Position numbers and translations under genes: made by a program. A stretch of DNA of 64,000 bases from an uncultured Bacteroidota bacterium (GTDB taxonomy: Bacteria; Bacteroidota; Bacteroidia; Chitinophagales; LD1), in NCBI GenBank assembly GCA_903861145.1, contig CAIOTH010000101.1, forward strand, positions 1 to 64,000. The letters are read 5' to 3'. Positions 46,479 through 54,412 of this stretch are shown one piece after another; positions within the stretch are counted from its first letter, which is position 1, and each line of letters opens with the position of its first letter. The notes under the pieces are model-generated. The model saw nothing but the letters and a program-made list of their open reading frames with translations. It was not told the origin of the DNA and did no database searches.

Positions 46479-46934
46479 CTATCGTGTCATATCCAACTTA
46501 GTATAAGCCGTATCGAACGTGGGGTTAACGCCGTTATCGAAAGCGAGGATGTGGTTACGGTCGCAGGTTAATTCGAAGTGGCTGAGAGTTGGCCGAGAGA
46601 TAGTGAATGTGCCATCAATAAAACTATCGACCCGCATATAAACCTGGGTGTACGAGTTTACTGTGAAGATACCGGTAGATAGGGTTTTGATGCTATCGTT
46701 GGCAATGTAATAAGCAAAAAGAATGTTGGGTTCCTGAAAAGATAATTTGTAACCGCAGCAGCTGCCGCCAAACCCCGGGTACTTGCTTAGGTAATTGGTG
46801 TTTGAGGTATCGAGCAGCACTGTATTTAAATGCCACAGGCCGTTTACCAACTGGCCCTCGGTTGTTTTTTTGCAGGAGTTAGTAGTAAATAATACAGCCA
46901 GTAACAATGAAAATGCAGCAACGGCTTTACGCAT
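46479..46934 (-). CDS. hypothetical lipoprotein
   Basis: A 151-residue protein with a lipoprotein signal (LLLAVLFTTNSCKK, Cys near residue 21). The mature part of about 130 residues is strand-rich with three Cys (GGSCCGYK and LTCDRN), so a disulfide is possible. It begins with GQLVNGLWHLNTVLL, which recalls small lipocalin-like fold proteins of Bacteroidota, but I cannot assign a family. Neighbours give no hint. Confidence 0.6.
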   Translation of the reverse strand: MRKAVAAFSLLLAVLFTTNSCKKTTEGQLVNGLWHLNTVLLDTSNTNYLSKYPGFGGSCCGYKLSFQEPNILFAYYIANDSIKTLSTGIFTVNSYTQVYMRVDSFIDGTFTISRPTLSHFELTCDRNHILAFDNGVNPTFDTAYTKLDMTR

Positions 46935-46998
46935 ACCTTAAAATAAGTTTCGCCGAATATAGCAATGATTGCGAAAACGGAGAGACGGGGCATAAAAA

Positions 46999-47028
46999 AA
47001 GCGCCGATTTATATGTAGATCGGCGCTT
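46999..47028 (-). terminator. hairpin after the Tyr/Arg-rich secreted gene
   Basis: Arms AAGCGCCGAT (46999-47008) and ATCGGCGCTT (47019-47028) are exact inverses around a 10-nt loop. On the minus strand the hairpin is followed by a run of T (TTTTTTTATG), 29 nt after the stop codon of the 47057-47302 gene. Confidence 0.8.
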
Positions 47029-47056
47029 GGATTTATAACTATCACTAAAGAGGTAA

Positions 47057-47302
47057 TTACCTGTAGTAAGGACGAACATACTCGCGGCGCCCGCAGCGGT
47101 CGAAGATGTAATGACCGCGGATGTATTCCCTGCCATAGTATGGCTCAGGGGCTATGTAACGAGGACCGCAGTAAACCCGTGGTGCATAGTAGTAAGCACG
47201 GGGTGCGCAGCGATAATGATAGCGGCCGTAGGCATCTGAGGTTTGAATTAATGTAAAGCTCAGTAAGAAGATAAAAGCGACTTTAAAAAATATTGTTTTC
47301 AT
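47057..47302 (-). CDS. small secreted Tyr/Arg-rich protein, unknown
   Basis: An 81-residue protein with a signal peptide (MKTIFFKVAFIFLLSFTLIQ). The mature 55 residues are packed with Tyr and Arg (13 Tyr and 11 Arg) arranged as YxPRxYxxPRYI-type repeats and three cysteines. No known family is recognised. Its own terminator makes it monocistronic. Confidence 0.65.
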   Translation of the reverse strand: MKTIFFKVAFIFLLSFTLIQTSDAYGRYHYRCAPRAYYYAPRVYCGPRYIAPEPYYGREYIRGHYIFDRCGRREYVRPYYR

Positions 47303-47391
47303 GGCTTGTGGTTTATGTAACTAAGATGATTGAAAGTTTAAATGGTTTAATGTGTGGTTTGAGTTTATATTATTTTCACAAATTCAAAAGT

Positions 47392-47483
47392 GTGCGAATG
47401 TGTTAACGTGTTAATGTGCGAATGAAACAGCCCGGTAAAAGCGCGAAAATGCCATTAACCTTAACACTTTAACACATTCGCAC
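47392..47483. repeat. imperfect inverted repeat, 25-bp arms
   Basis: Left arm GTGCGAATGTGTTAACGTGT... at 47392-47416 and right arm at 47459-47483 are inverse copies with two or three mismatches around a 42-nt centre. Each arm also contains a direct repeat of TGTGTTAA/TGTGCGAATG. It lies in non-coding DNA between two genes. Confidence 0.55.
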
Positions 47484-47586
47484 CTTAACACAATATAAAC
47501 CTTGTAATAAAGTGCGTTTTTAATGAAACATTTGGCTTGACAAACTTTAGTTTCGGTGTTACCTTATAATCATAAACGCAAAGTAA

Positions 47587-48315
47587 ATGGCTAACAAGAG
47601 AATAGAACATCCGCTTAGAACAATAGAACTGACTTATGATGAGTTGACGCCGTTCCACCCTTTTGAGGAGGAAATGTTAGACCGCTACACCATACTACAC
47701 AACTTTGTAAAGGACTTGTGCGAAGAGTATGATAACGTGCAAAACAAATACCACGAGCATGACCGCCATATTAAAAGGGTGATAGTGAGGTTTCGCGCTA
47801 TTAAAGTGCGCATGCACCATTTAACTGTAAGCTCGAAGAGCCTGATAAATAGAATGATACCTGACAAAGCCGAAATTGACCAGGTAATTGCTGAAGGAAA
47901 AGAATTTAAAGCCCTGATATCAGAATTTAACGAGGACGTTGAATACCTGGCTAGCCAGAGCGCCGAGATGCATACCATATTTGCTCCGTTGGATGATAAA
48001 GATTCGCAACTGGCCGAGATTTTTAGAGAGTATCGTGCCTTTAGAGGAGAACTGGCTGGCAACCACGCCAATTGCTCGCTCGATTTTGAACAGTATGATA
48101 ATGATGAGCAAGCATTTTTGGGCAGCCTGAACGATATGGCCGGTAAACAAACCCAATTCATTAATGTATGCAACGAAGTTATTGACCGTTACAACCTTTT
48201 AATTGCCGAGGTTGAAAAGACCATGGAAGAATGGAACAAATGCAACGGCATGCTTGAAATGGTGAGTTTACTAGGCGTCACACCACATGACATAACAAGG
48301 ATATGTCTGAATTAA
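47587..48315 (+). CDS. hypothetical coiled-coil protein
   Basis: A 242-residue, mostly helical cytoplasmic protein without signal peptide. Charged heptads occur at about residues 20-80 (YDNVQNKYHEHDRHIKRVIV) and 90-140. The centre is acidic and the C-terminus (VTPHDITRICLN) is conserved-looking. I do not recognise a family. It ends in a strong terminator and has no evident operon partner. Confidence 0.65.
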   Translation: MANKRIEHPLRTIELTYDELTPFHPFEEEMLDRYTILHNFVKDLCEEYDNVQNKYHEHDRHIKRVIVRFRAIKVRMHHLTVSSKSLINRMIPDKAEIDQVIAEGKEFKALISEFNEDVEYLASQSAEMHTIFAPLDDKDSQLAEIFREYRAFRGELAGNHANCSLDFEQYDNDEQAFLGSLNDMAGKQTQFINVCNEVIDRYNLLIAEVEKTMEEWNKCNGMLEMVSLLGVTPHDITRICLN

Positions 48316-48341
48316 GATCTTGAGGAGGTTTTACTTTGGAA

Positions 48342-48377
48342 AACAGGCAAGCCGAAAGACTTGCCTGTTATTTTTTT
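48342..48377 (+). terminator. rho-independent terminator after the coiled-coil gene
   Basis: Arms AACAGGCAAG (48342-48351) and CTTGCCTGTT (48360-48369) are exact inverses with an 8-nt loop, followed by ATTTTTTT. It lies 26 nt after the stop. Confidence 0.9.
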
Positions 48378-48440
48378 GATTGACCGGTGAGTTACTAATA
48401 ATAATATATAGTAAGCAATAAAGTAAAACCGGTTCGTTCT

Positions 48441-48704
48441 TTAGTTTAATTGGAATAGATCAGAGTAGCAGAGTTTAAGGAACTCGTACTCTTTACGGTG
48501 CATAGCAACAATCCAGTCGTAGTCACCATATCCACCGTCGTGAGACAAGATAAGGTTAACATACTTGCTGCTAAGTTCGTTGCGCTCGCGGTAGTAGCGG
48601 CTCCAACGGTTTTCTTTTTTCCACTCGGTGATTTTCGCACTAATGGGTTCTAATTCGGTTGTCTGTTTTGGTATCTCTACCAGCTCTTGTGTGTCGTTTA
48701 ACAT
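48441..48704 (-). CDS. hypothetical small protein
   Basis: The start at 48704 gives an 87-residue acidic/aromatic protein (MLNDTQELVEIPKQTTELEP). An upstream ATG at 48755 would add a Cys-containing 17-residue head that looks non-coding. The C-terminal half (SHDGGYGDYDWIVAMHRKEY) is distinctive, with alternating aromatic and charged residues. No family is recognised. It is not transcribed toward any partner. Confidence 0.55.
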   Translation of the reverse strand: MLNDTQELVEIPKQTTELEPISAKITEWKKENRWSRYYRERNELSSKYVNLILSHDGGYGDYDWIVAMHRKEYEFLKLCYSDLFQLN

Positions 48705-48983
48705 GGGAGGTAAATTTGAGTCGTTTAAAAATGCGGCGCAAAAGTAGGAAACCATTTGAGAAAAAGCAATACCTCATTTGAAATATTCCAGTGATTCGGG
48801 CATTTAAAGCAGAAACCATGATAGGGCTAATGTATTGAATATCAGGTGTATTGAAGGCTTTAATTGGGGGCAAAATTCTAACATAAAAGTTTTGTAAAAT
48901 TTGTTACATCTTTTCTGAACTCTTAACCAAATAGGCAAATAATGCTATCTGAAAAGCCTTTAAATAGTGAGATAGGGACAAAA
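48705..48983. other. intergenic region, nothing recognised
   Basis: It holds the upstream region of the 87-residue gene and an AT-rich run. A short minus-strand frame at 48640-48873 overlaps the gene region and looks non-coding. No clear promoter or repeat is seen. Confidence 0.4.
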
Positions 48984-49013
48984 AAAGAGCCGCTTAACAT
49001 TAAGCGGCTCTTT
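48984..49013 (-). terminator. hairpin after the small exported gene
   Basis: Arms AAAGAGCCGCTTA (48984-48996) and TAAGCGGCTCTTT (49001-49013) are exact inverses around ACAT. On the minus strand it runs into TTTTTTTG, 21 nt after the stop of the 49034-49435 gene. Confidence 0.85.
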
Positions 49014-49033
49014 CTAAATAACGTTTATAGTGA

Positions 49034-49435
49034 CTATTGTAAAGTAGCTACGGTTTCTTTTGTAAAGTGCATGTGCACGTTGTTCTGGTCTTCAACTATT
49101 TCCATGCCGTTCTCTGTTTCGCCCAGGTAAAAGCTTTTATGCTTGCAGATGTCGGTTCCTGCCAGGCATATTTTAATATTGCCATTGGTTGACTGCTCAT
49201 CGGTATGCCAGGTCATATAGTATATATGGCCTTCGTCTTTCCAAACAGCTTTGTTGTTACCATATAAAGTAAGGTGGTGCCCATCGAACGAGGTCCAGTC
49301 GCCAATACAATCAGTAGCTTTAATACCGGTCGTCGCTTTAGTAAACATAACGCTGGAGTTTTCGGAAGTGTAGGCTTGTGAGTAGGCTATAAAGCCAAGT
49401 ATTAAAAGTGCGCTTGTGAGGATAATATTTTTCAT
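49034..49435 (-). CDS. hypothetical exported protein
   Basis: A 133-residue protein with a signal peptide (MKNIILTSALLILGFIAYSQ). The mature 110 residues are strand-rich with three Cys (DCIG, ICLAG, DICKH), which could form a disulfide. No known family is recognised. It is followed by a strong terminator and lies directly left of the integrative element's outside flank. Confidence 0.6.
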   Translation of the reverse strand: MKNIILTSALLILGFIAYSQAYTSENSSVMFTKATTGIKATDCIGDWTSFDGHHLTLYGNNKAVWKDEGHIYYMTWHTDEQSTNGNIKICLAGTDICKHKSFYLGETENGMEIVEDQNNVHMHFTKETVATLQ

Positions 49436-49818
49436 AAAAAGTTATTTAAAATATTTTTCAAAATTTTTAACGGCGACTATTAACTTCAAAACTGTGATAC
49501 AAAACTATACATTTTTTTTAAGTACGTCATATTATTTATACACAGTGTATTTTTTTATGTGCAACCCTGTTTTGTGTGATTTTGAGATTCCTGAACTTAA
49601 CAAATAATATTTGTAAGGCTGATAATCAACTATATAGATCCCAATTGTTATCTCAGAAACGCTGGTTAATAATTGCTTTACTGATAATTTGGCACGAAAA
49701 AAAATGGCCGAAGCCCAAATTTTAACATTGGCATGCCAAAAAGTGAGGGCAGCGGACGTAAAATGCAAAAAAATAACCTCTGCAATAATTGTTTCCAATT
49801 AAAAACAGAGGTTAAAAC
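49436..49818. other. chromosomal flank of the integrated element, holding the displaced tRNA terminator
   Basis: No gene is seen. It contains a 12-bp perfect palindrome (TTGGCATGCCAA, 49728-49739), an AT-rich ATACAC-AGTGTAT dyad near 49539-49551 and, next to the left attachment site, a hairpin with a T tract on the minus strand (listed separately). Confidence 0.5.
49774..49814 (-). terminator. probable original tRNA-Leu terminator, now displaced
   Basis: TAACCTCTG (49774-49782) and CAGAGGTTA (49806-49814) are exact inverses, with an inner AATTG-TTTC-CAATT stem. On the minus strand it ends in a TTTTTTT run. It lies 4 nt beyond the left 14-bp repeat, exactly where the terminator of a leftward tRNA-Leu gene would have stood before insertion. 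Confidence 0.65.
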
Positions 49819-49832
49819 GTACCGAAAGTGGG
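49819..49832. repeat. left attachment site (attL-type 14-bp direct repeat)
   Basis: GTACCGAAAGTGGG is identical to the copy at 55486-55499 inside tRNA-Leu, and five upstream A/T bases also match with one difference (TAAAAC/TAAAAA). It copies the last 12 nt or so of the tRNA (acceptor stem, discriminator and part of the T arm), so recombination here would restore a functional tRNA. Confidence 0.8.
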
Positions 49833-50025
49833 TACACAACCCTGTTTTCCTGCTTCACCTCAATTGCAGTTTACCAATGAAAAATGATTTTTCCTTGCTT
49901 TTTGTTAACTCATAATTTCCCTTGTTTTCCTTTTTTTTGTTACCCTATTGTTACTTTGAAATAAAGGTTGTTATTTTGTGAAAGGAAACACAACCATTAC
50001 TATAACATAGGAAAACAAAAACTTT

Positions 50026-51093
50026 ATGAGTGTTACTTTAAGAAAAAAACAAAACGCGGACGGTACAACCTCTCTTTATTTGGACATTTACCATAATAAG
50101 AAACGCCATTATGAGTTTCTGCACAACCTGAAATTAGACAAGGCCACAACGCCCGTTATCAGGCAGGATAACAAAGAAAGACTTGAAACCGCGCAAAGCA
50201 TAGCCAATAAAAAAGCGGTGGAAATAGATAGCACTGATTATGATATAACCCCAAACTTTAAAAGGAAAGTTGATTTCATGGAATACCTCAAACTGTACGT
50301 TGAGAGTTACACCAAAAAAGATAAGCGGGTAATGTTGGCGGTGCAAAGCGCACTGATAGAATTTAATAAAGCAAAGGGTGCTAAATCAGTAACGGTTAAA
50401 GATGTAAATGTTTCCTATGTTGAAGATTTCAAAGAATACTTGCAAGATAATTTCAAAGGGGAAACACCCGCCGGTTACTTTGCCCGGTTTAAAAAGATAC
50501 TGAAAAAAGGGTATAGAGAAAAGCTTTTTAAAGAATACCCGGCGCTGGACATCTCTATCAAAAAGGATAGCCAAATAAAAAAAGACATTTTAACCTTTGA
50601 AGAAATTGCTGTGTTGGCTAAAACTGATATGACTAATAAGCAGGTTAAAAACGCTTTCCTGTTTAGTTTATTCACTGGTTTACGGTGGGTAGATGTAAAA
50701 GCCTTAGAGTGGGGCAACATAGATTTAAAAGCCCTTAAAATGAATATTAAGCAAAGCAAGACCGGCGTAATGCTTACAACGCACCTTCACGCCTCTGCTA
50801 TTGAGATATTAAAAGCCCAAAAAGGGATTAATGACCGCTTGGTTTTTGAGTTGCCCTCACACACCGCTTGCACTAAGGATTTATCAGTATGGGTTAAAAA
50901 CGCTGAAATTCAAAAACACATTACTTGGCACTGTGGCCGCCATTCATTCGGCACTAACTTGTCAATACTGAATGTCAACAGTTTTGAACTTTCTCAATTG
51001 ATGGGTCATACAACCATGACTTACACTCAAAAATATGTGAGAGTGGCAGAGGTGCAAAAGCAGAAAGCCATTGACCTATTACCAAAATTGTAA
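50026..51093 (+). CDS. int: tyrosine recombinase / integrase
   Basis: A 355-residue site-specific integrase. It has an N-terminal arm-binding region (about 1-75), a SAM-like core-binding domain (about 80-180) and a catalytic domain with all six active-site residues in order: R220 (FTGLRW), K245 (QSKTG), H302 and R305 (HCGRHSFG), H328 (MGHTT) and nucleophile Y337 (TQKYVRV). The start at 50026 gives MSVTLRKKQNADGTTSLYLD, usual for Bacteroidota tRNA-type integrases. It lies 190 bp inside the left 14-bp repeat and points into the element. The target is tRNA-Leu, as shown by the direct repeats. Confidence 0.93.
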   Translation: MSVTLRKKQNADGTTSLYLDIYHNKKRHYEFLHNLKLDKATTPVIRQDNKERLETAQSIANKKAVEIDSTDYDITPNFKRKVDFMEYLKLYVESYTKKDKRVMLAVQSALIEFNKAKGAKSVTVKDVNVSYVEDFKEYLQDNFKGETPAGYFARFKKILKKGYREKLFKEYPALDISIKKDSQIKKDILTFEEIAVLAKTDMTNKQVKNAFLFSLFTGLRWVDVKALEWGNIDLKALKMNIKQSKTGVMLTTHLHASAIEILKAQKGINDRLVFELPSHTACTKDLSVWVKNAEIQKHITWHCGRHSFGTNLSILNVNSFELSQLMGHTTMTYTQKYVRVAEVQKQKAIDLLPKL

Positions 51094-51138
51094 GCTTAAA
51101 AGAGCAGTAAATAAATCCCCTGATTTAAATATTAAGCG

Positions 51139-51681
51139 ATGGCAAGTCAAAAAAGACAAGATTTTATTTTTTACGAAGACAAAAAGAAGGCCGACCAAAT
51201 TAAAAACTTGCCAGAGCGGTTACTTTTTCTCAACAGAAGGTTGGCAGATTACTTGCAAACTGATTACAAAGACCATGTAAAATGGGTCCCGAAGGAAGAC
51301 CTTTACAATTTTTCAGCCGAGCAAGAAATAAAATATGTTGAGCAATTAATGAATTTCGAAGCACAGCACAGTAATAATACACCCATGAAACATAAAGAAA
51401 CACCGTTTTTAAAGTGGCAAAAAAACAGCGTTTTATTGGCTTACCTCTTGAATGAATTAAAGAAATATGGCTTTATTGACGATACCGATTTTTGGAAAAT
51501 AAGTGAGGAAATTTTTAGAGATAAAAAAGGTAATAAGATTAAGAATACCACATTCTCATCATTGGTGAAAACTTATGAGAATAACCAAACACCGGACGGC
51601 ACTAAAGGCAAACCTAAAGCGCATACCGAAATAACTACTTTGATTGAATCTTTAAGGAAGATTTCAGAAGAAATTAAGTAG
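51139..51681 (+). CDS. hypothetical element protein
   Basis: A 180-residue basic protein, no signal. It lies 45 nt after int and is probably cotranscribed with it. The C-terminal half (AYLLNELKKYGFIDDTDFWK) resembles the C-terminal part of a family often found with Bacteroidota integrases (RteC-like regulators), but I cannot confirm it. Start at 51139 gives MASQKRQDFIFYEDKKKADQ. Role in excision or regulation is possible. Confidence 0.6.
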   Translation: MASQKRQDFIFYEDKKKADQIKNLPERLLFLNRRLADYLQTDYKDHVKWVPKEDLYNFSAEQEIKYVEQLMNFEAQHSNNTPMKHKETPFLKWQKNSVLLAYLLNELKKYGFIDDTDFWKISEEIFRDKKGNKIKNTTFSSLVKTYENNQTPDGTKGKPKAHTEITTLIESLRKISEEIK

Positions 51682-51812
51682 GGTAAAATCATTTACACCC
51701 TTTACAGTCAATCCATGTCAATTTTATTGCTTTCCCACCTTGCATATGTTTGCTTTTGCATTGCAGCATAAGGAAACCGGTTTCCATTTCACTAACTTTT
51801 AAAAATAGTAAA

Positions 51813-52109
51813 ATGGAAAATTTAGAAAGGATTGAAAACCGATTAAGCAATATTGAAACCCTGCTTATTGGCGGCAAAACTGTATTAAATTTTGATGACT
51901 TAGCAGCTTATTGCGGGCTGTCAAAAAGCTATCTCTATAAACTTACCAGCACCGGGCAAATACCACACTATAAGCCCAACGGAAAACACATTTTTTTCAA
52001 CAAGATTGAAATTGATGAGTGGCTGCAAAGAAACAGGGTAAAAACAGCCGTTGAAATTGAGGCAGCGGCCAGTACTCATGTAACGCTTTCAAAAGGAAGC
52101 AAAAAATAA
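51813..52109 (+). CDS. excisionase-like helix-turn-helix protein
   Basis: The start at 51813 gives a 98-residue protein (MENLERIENRLSNIETLLIG); the upstream ATG at 51750 would add 21 unlikely residues. It contains a MerR/AlpA-type winged HTH: NFDDLAAYCGLSKSYLYKLT followed by a GQIPHYKPNGKHIFF wing and KIEIDEWLQ. Proteins of this type control excision (Xis) or act as AlpA-like activators of the integrase. It lies 131 nt after the preceding gene and 13 nt before the nuclease gene. Confidence 0.85.
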   Translation: MENLERIENRLSNIETLLIGGKTVLNFDDLAAYCGLSKSYLYKLTSTGQIPHYKPNGKHIFFNKIEIDEWLQRNRVKTAVEIEAAASTHVTLSKGSKK

Positions 52110-52122
52110 AGGAGGCGCTAAT

Positions 52123-52614
52123 ATGGAAAAGATATTAAACGCCTCCGGTGGCTTAAACGCCGGTAGCAAAGATAATAACCCACCTCAAAAGGGCGCTCTA
52201 TCAGTTTTGATGGAATTAAAACTTACCGAACTCCGCAGGCTTTACCCCAACGTGCCTGATTACGCTTTACCACTCACTAAATACAGCGATAAGACCGCCA
52301 ACGAGTTAACCCGCGCTATAACCGATTACATACGCTTAAACGGCGGTTATTGCACCCGAATTAATACTACGGGGCAATTCCGCGCCGGGAAATGGGTAAA
52401 GGGAACAACCACCAAAGGCACAGCCGACCTACACGCGGTGATAGCAGGCAGGCACGTATCAATCGAAATAAAGATAGGCCGGGACAAACTTTCACCCGCT
52501 CAAATAAAGCAGGCACGCATCATTGAACGCGCCGGGGGACTATACTACGTAGCACGTAACTTTTCTGACTTTTTTAGCTGGTTTAATGCGCGGAACGATG
52601 AACGCGGAAGCTAG
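52123..52614 (+). CDS. VRR-NUC-like PD-(D/E)xK nuclease
   Basis: A 163-residue protein whose C-terminal half matches VRR-NUC/restriction-like nucleases: G99-T-A-D102-L, then S113-I-E115-I-K117 and KLSPAQIKQA. The order D...ExK is the catalytic pattern, and the AGGLYYVARNF ending is typical. It may process replication or recombination intermediates of the element. It is unusual in having a strong Shine-Dalgarno-like AAAGGAGG 12 nt before the ATG, while other genes here lack one. The N-terminal 30 residues look disordered. It overlaps the next gene by 17-29 nt. Confidence 0.75.
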   Translation: MEKILNASGGLNAGSKDNNPPQKGALSVLMELKLTELRRLYPNVPDYALPLTKYSDKTANELTRAITDYIRLNGGYCTRINTTGQFRAGKWVKGTTTKGTADLHAVIAGRHVSIEIKIGRDKLSPAQIKQARIIERAGGLYYVARNFSDFFSWFNARNDERGS

Positions 52615-53506
52615 ATACATTCAATTCCCCCTATTCCTAATCAGGGGCGCTTTTGAGAATAGAGAAGCTGTATTTAGTAAATTACTGAAATATGGTATTT
52701 ACCGGCGTTCAACCTTGTTTAAGAATTGTGCTTTTTATGATGTTGGAAGACAATTGATTTATGACCTTTATAACGACAATTTAGGTACTAAGCTAAAGAA
52801 TTGCATAACCGCTTTAAACAGCGATATAATCGGCTGCGATGAAGATTATAGGGGCTTTATCGGAGGTGAATTTAATCCTACGGATGAAATTTCAGAATTA
52901 CTTGCAGCGCTCAGGGAGAATAGCAACTTTAAGATGTTGGCAATAGAGCACTATCAAATGCACCTGGCTTTCAATTCCCTGAACATAAAAGGAAATATTG
53001 AGAATAACTTAAAAGTGGGTAAAGAAATTCAACGCCGAATACCTGAAAAGGAACCTATGCCAATGTTAAGTACGAAACTGGTATTCGATTATAGGGACAA
53101 TGATAAAAGCGAATTTGAAATTGCTCAACTCCTCGCGTATATGGCTATTAAGTCCATATTAGGAGAAAGACCGTACTTCAAGACCAATAAGAAAATAATT
53201 TTAAGTAGAATGTTTGGCTTTGCAAATCATTCAAAAACCGTAGGCTATGAAACCGAATTATTTAAGAAATATGCAACCCGTTATCATATTGACAGGGTAC
53301 TGCGTGAATTAGAATTAAGTTGGCACGTAAAAACTTACTCCGACCACATGAGAGGCTTTTTTGTAAGTGTAGGCGAAAAAGTATGTTTAAATACGTTGGC
53401 TTCAGTAGCGGAAGATAGTAAACGAAAAAACCGAATTGCCGACCTTAAAAAAAAGAAAGCCGAAGCAAAAAAGAGAGCAACAACAACTACAAAAGGGAAG
53501 CAATGA
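52598..53506 (+). CDS. element-encoded protein of unknown function
   Basis: 302 residues from ATG 52598 (or 306 from 52586); the start overlaps the nuclease gene, implying translational coupling. The protein is soluble and mainly helical, with a very basic Lys/Arg/Thr-rich tail (DLKKKKAEAKKRATTTTKGK). I cannot place it in a family. Position after the nuclease and the DNA-binding-like tail suggest a DNA-handling role such as replication initiation, but that is inference. Confidence 0.6.
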   Translation: MNAEARYIQFPLFLIRGAFENREAVFSKLLKYGIYRRSTLFKNCAFYDVGRQLIYDLYNDNLGTKLKNCITALNSDIIGCDEDYRGFIGGEFNPTDEISELLAALRENSNFKMLAIEHYQMHLAFNSLNIKGNIENNLKVGKEIQRRIPEKEPMPMLSTKLVFDYRDNDKSEFEIAQLLAYMAIKSILGERPYFKTNKKIILSRMFGFANHSKTVGYETELFKKYATRYHIDRVLRELELSWHVKTYSDHMRGFFVSVGEKVCLNTLASVAEDSKRKNRIADLKKKKAEAKKRATTTTKGKQ

Positions 53507-53887
53507 ATACAGCAAAACTACAGCACCTTAAATAATGTACTTAATAAAGGTTTTCAAGTAACATCTTTAATGAAAATCTCTAAACAGTTGACATCATTGC
53601 TAAATAGCAATAATGTTTGCTTGCCATTTATCTAAAACTTTGCAATTCAAATTCACTCCGTTACATTTGGAACAATTAAAGACATAGCGTTGGCTATTCT
53701 TGGCAATCGAGAAACTGGTAATTTATCACACTGCCTAAGAATAATGCAAACGCCCCCGGCAACGTGGGCGGTAGTATTATTCATGCAGTACGGGTATACC
53801 AGTACCTTCGATTGGTGAGTGTAGCTATTTAGCCCACGCCGTATTTATAACCTTCCTATTCGGGCTTTTAGGGGCAGATAAAAACCT
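53507..53887. other. intergenic region with a possible structured RNA
   Basis: No coding frame is convincing. A long imperfect hairpin lies near 53741-53783 (AATAAT ... CGCCC-ccggcaacgt-GGGCG ... ATTATT), followed by the palindrome GGTATACC near 53795-53802 within a GTAC-rich stretch. It could be a regulatory RNA, an operator or a replication or transfer site of the element. Confidence 0.4.
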
Positions 53888-54403
53888 ATGAAGCACTTGT
53901 TTTATTTGAGCCTTACTTTTATTTCTGCCTTGACCTATTGCCAATCTATTCAAAATTTAGACGCGAAGAATGGGTTTAAAGAATTTCATTTAGGAGATTC
54001 TAAAAATAAATGGGCGAATCAACTGACCGCTATTGACCACTCTAATTATAATTACACGGGTTCTTTTTCGACTGCATTTTCATACCCTATTAAGAAAATA
54101 GTATTAGAGTTTAACAAGTCTGATAAGTTGATTAAAATAAATATTGCTTTAGGGGATATGGAAAAAGTAAGTTTAGACCATCTGATAAATTTAATTTCAA
54201 ATTCATTTGGCCCCCCTACATATACCTATCCTTCTGAATTAAGCGAATCGTCCATTTATATTTACGAAAATGTCCAATATATATGGAAGGGCGTTTCTGT
54301 AATGGGCGGTGTTCTGATTAAGCGAATTAATTATCCAAGTTTTGAAATTTCCTTAATATTTCAGGATAAAAGCGTAAACAAAACCGCATCAACTGATTAT
54401 TAA
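53888..54403 (+). CDS. exported hypothetical protein (element cargo)
   Basis: A 171-residue protein with a signal peptide (MKHLFYLSLTFISALTYCQS). The mature 150 residues are strand-rich (YNYTGSFSTAFSYPIKKIVL) without obvious lipobox or repeats. I recognise no family. It lies 10 nt before another exported gene, so the two look like one unit. Composition is more AT-rich than the core chromosome. Confidence 0.6.
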   Translation: MKHLFYLSLTFISALTYCQSIQNLDAKNGFKEFHLGDSKNKWANQLTAIDHSNYNYTGSFSTAFSYPIKKIVLEFNKSDKLIKINIALGDMEKVSLDHLINLISNSFGPPTYTYPSELSESSIYIYENVQYIWKGVSVMGGVLIKRINYPSFEISLIFQDKSVNKTASTDY

Positions 54404-54412
54404 AACTATCAT

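Noticed and set aside
50134-50759. Minus-strand ORFs opposite the integrase gene
   Set aside because: They are shadows of a strong coding sequence and have no independent start signals.
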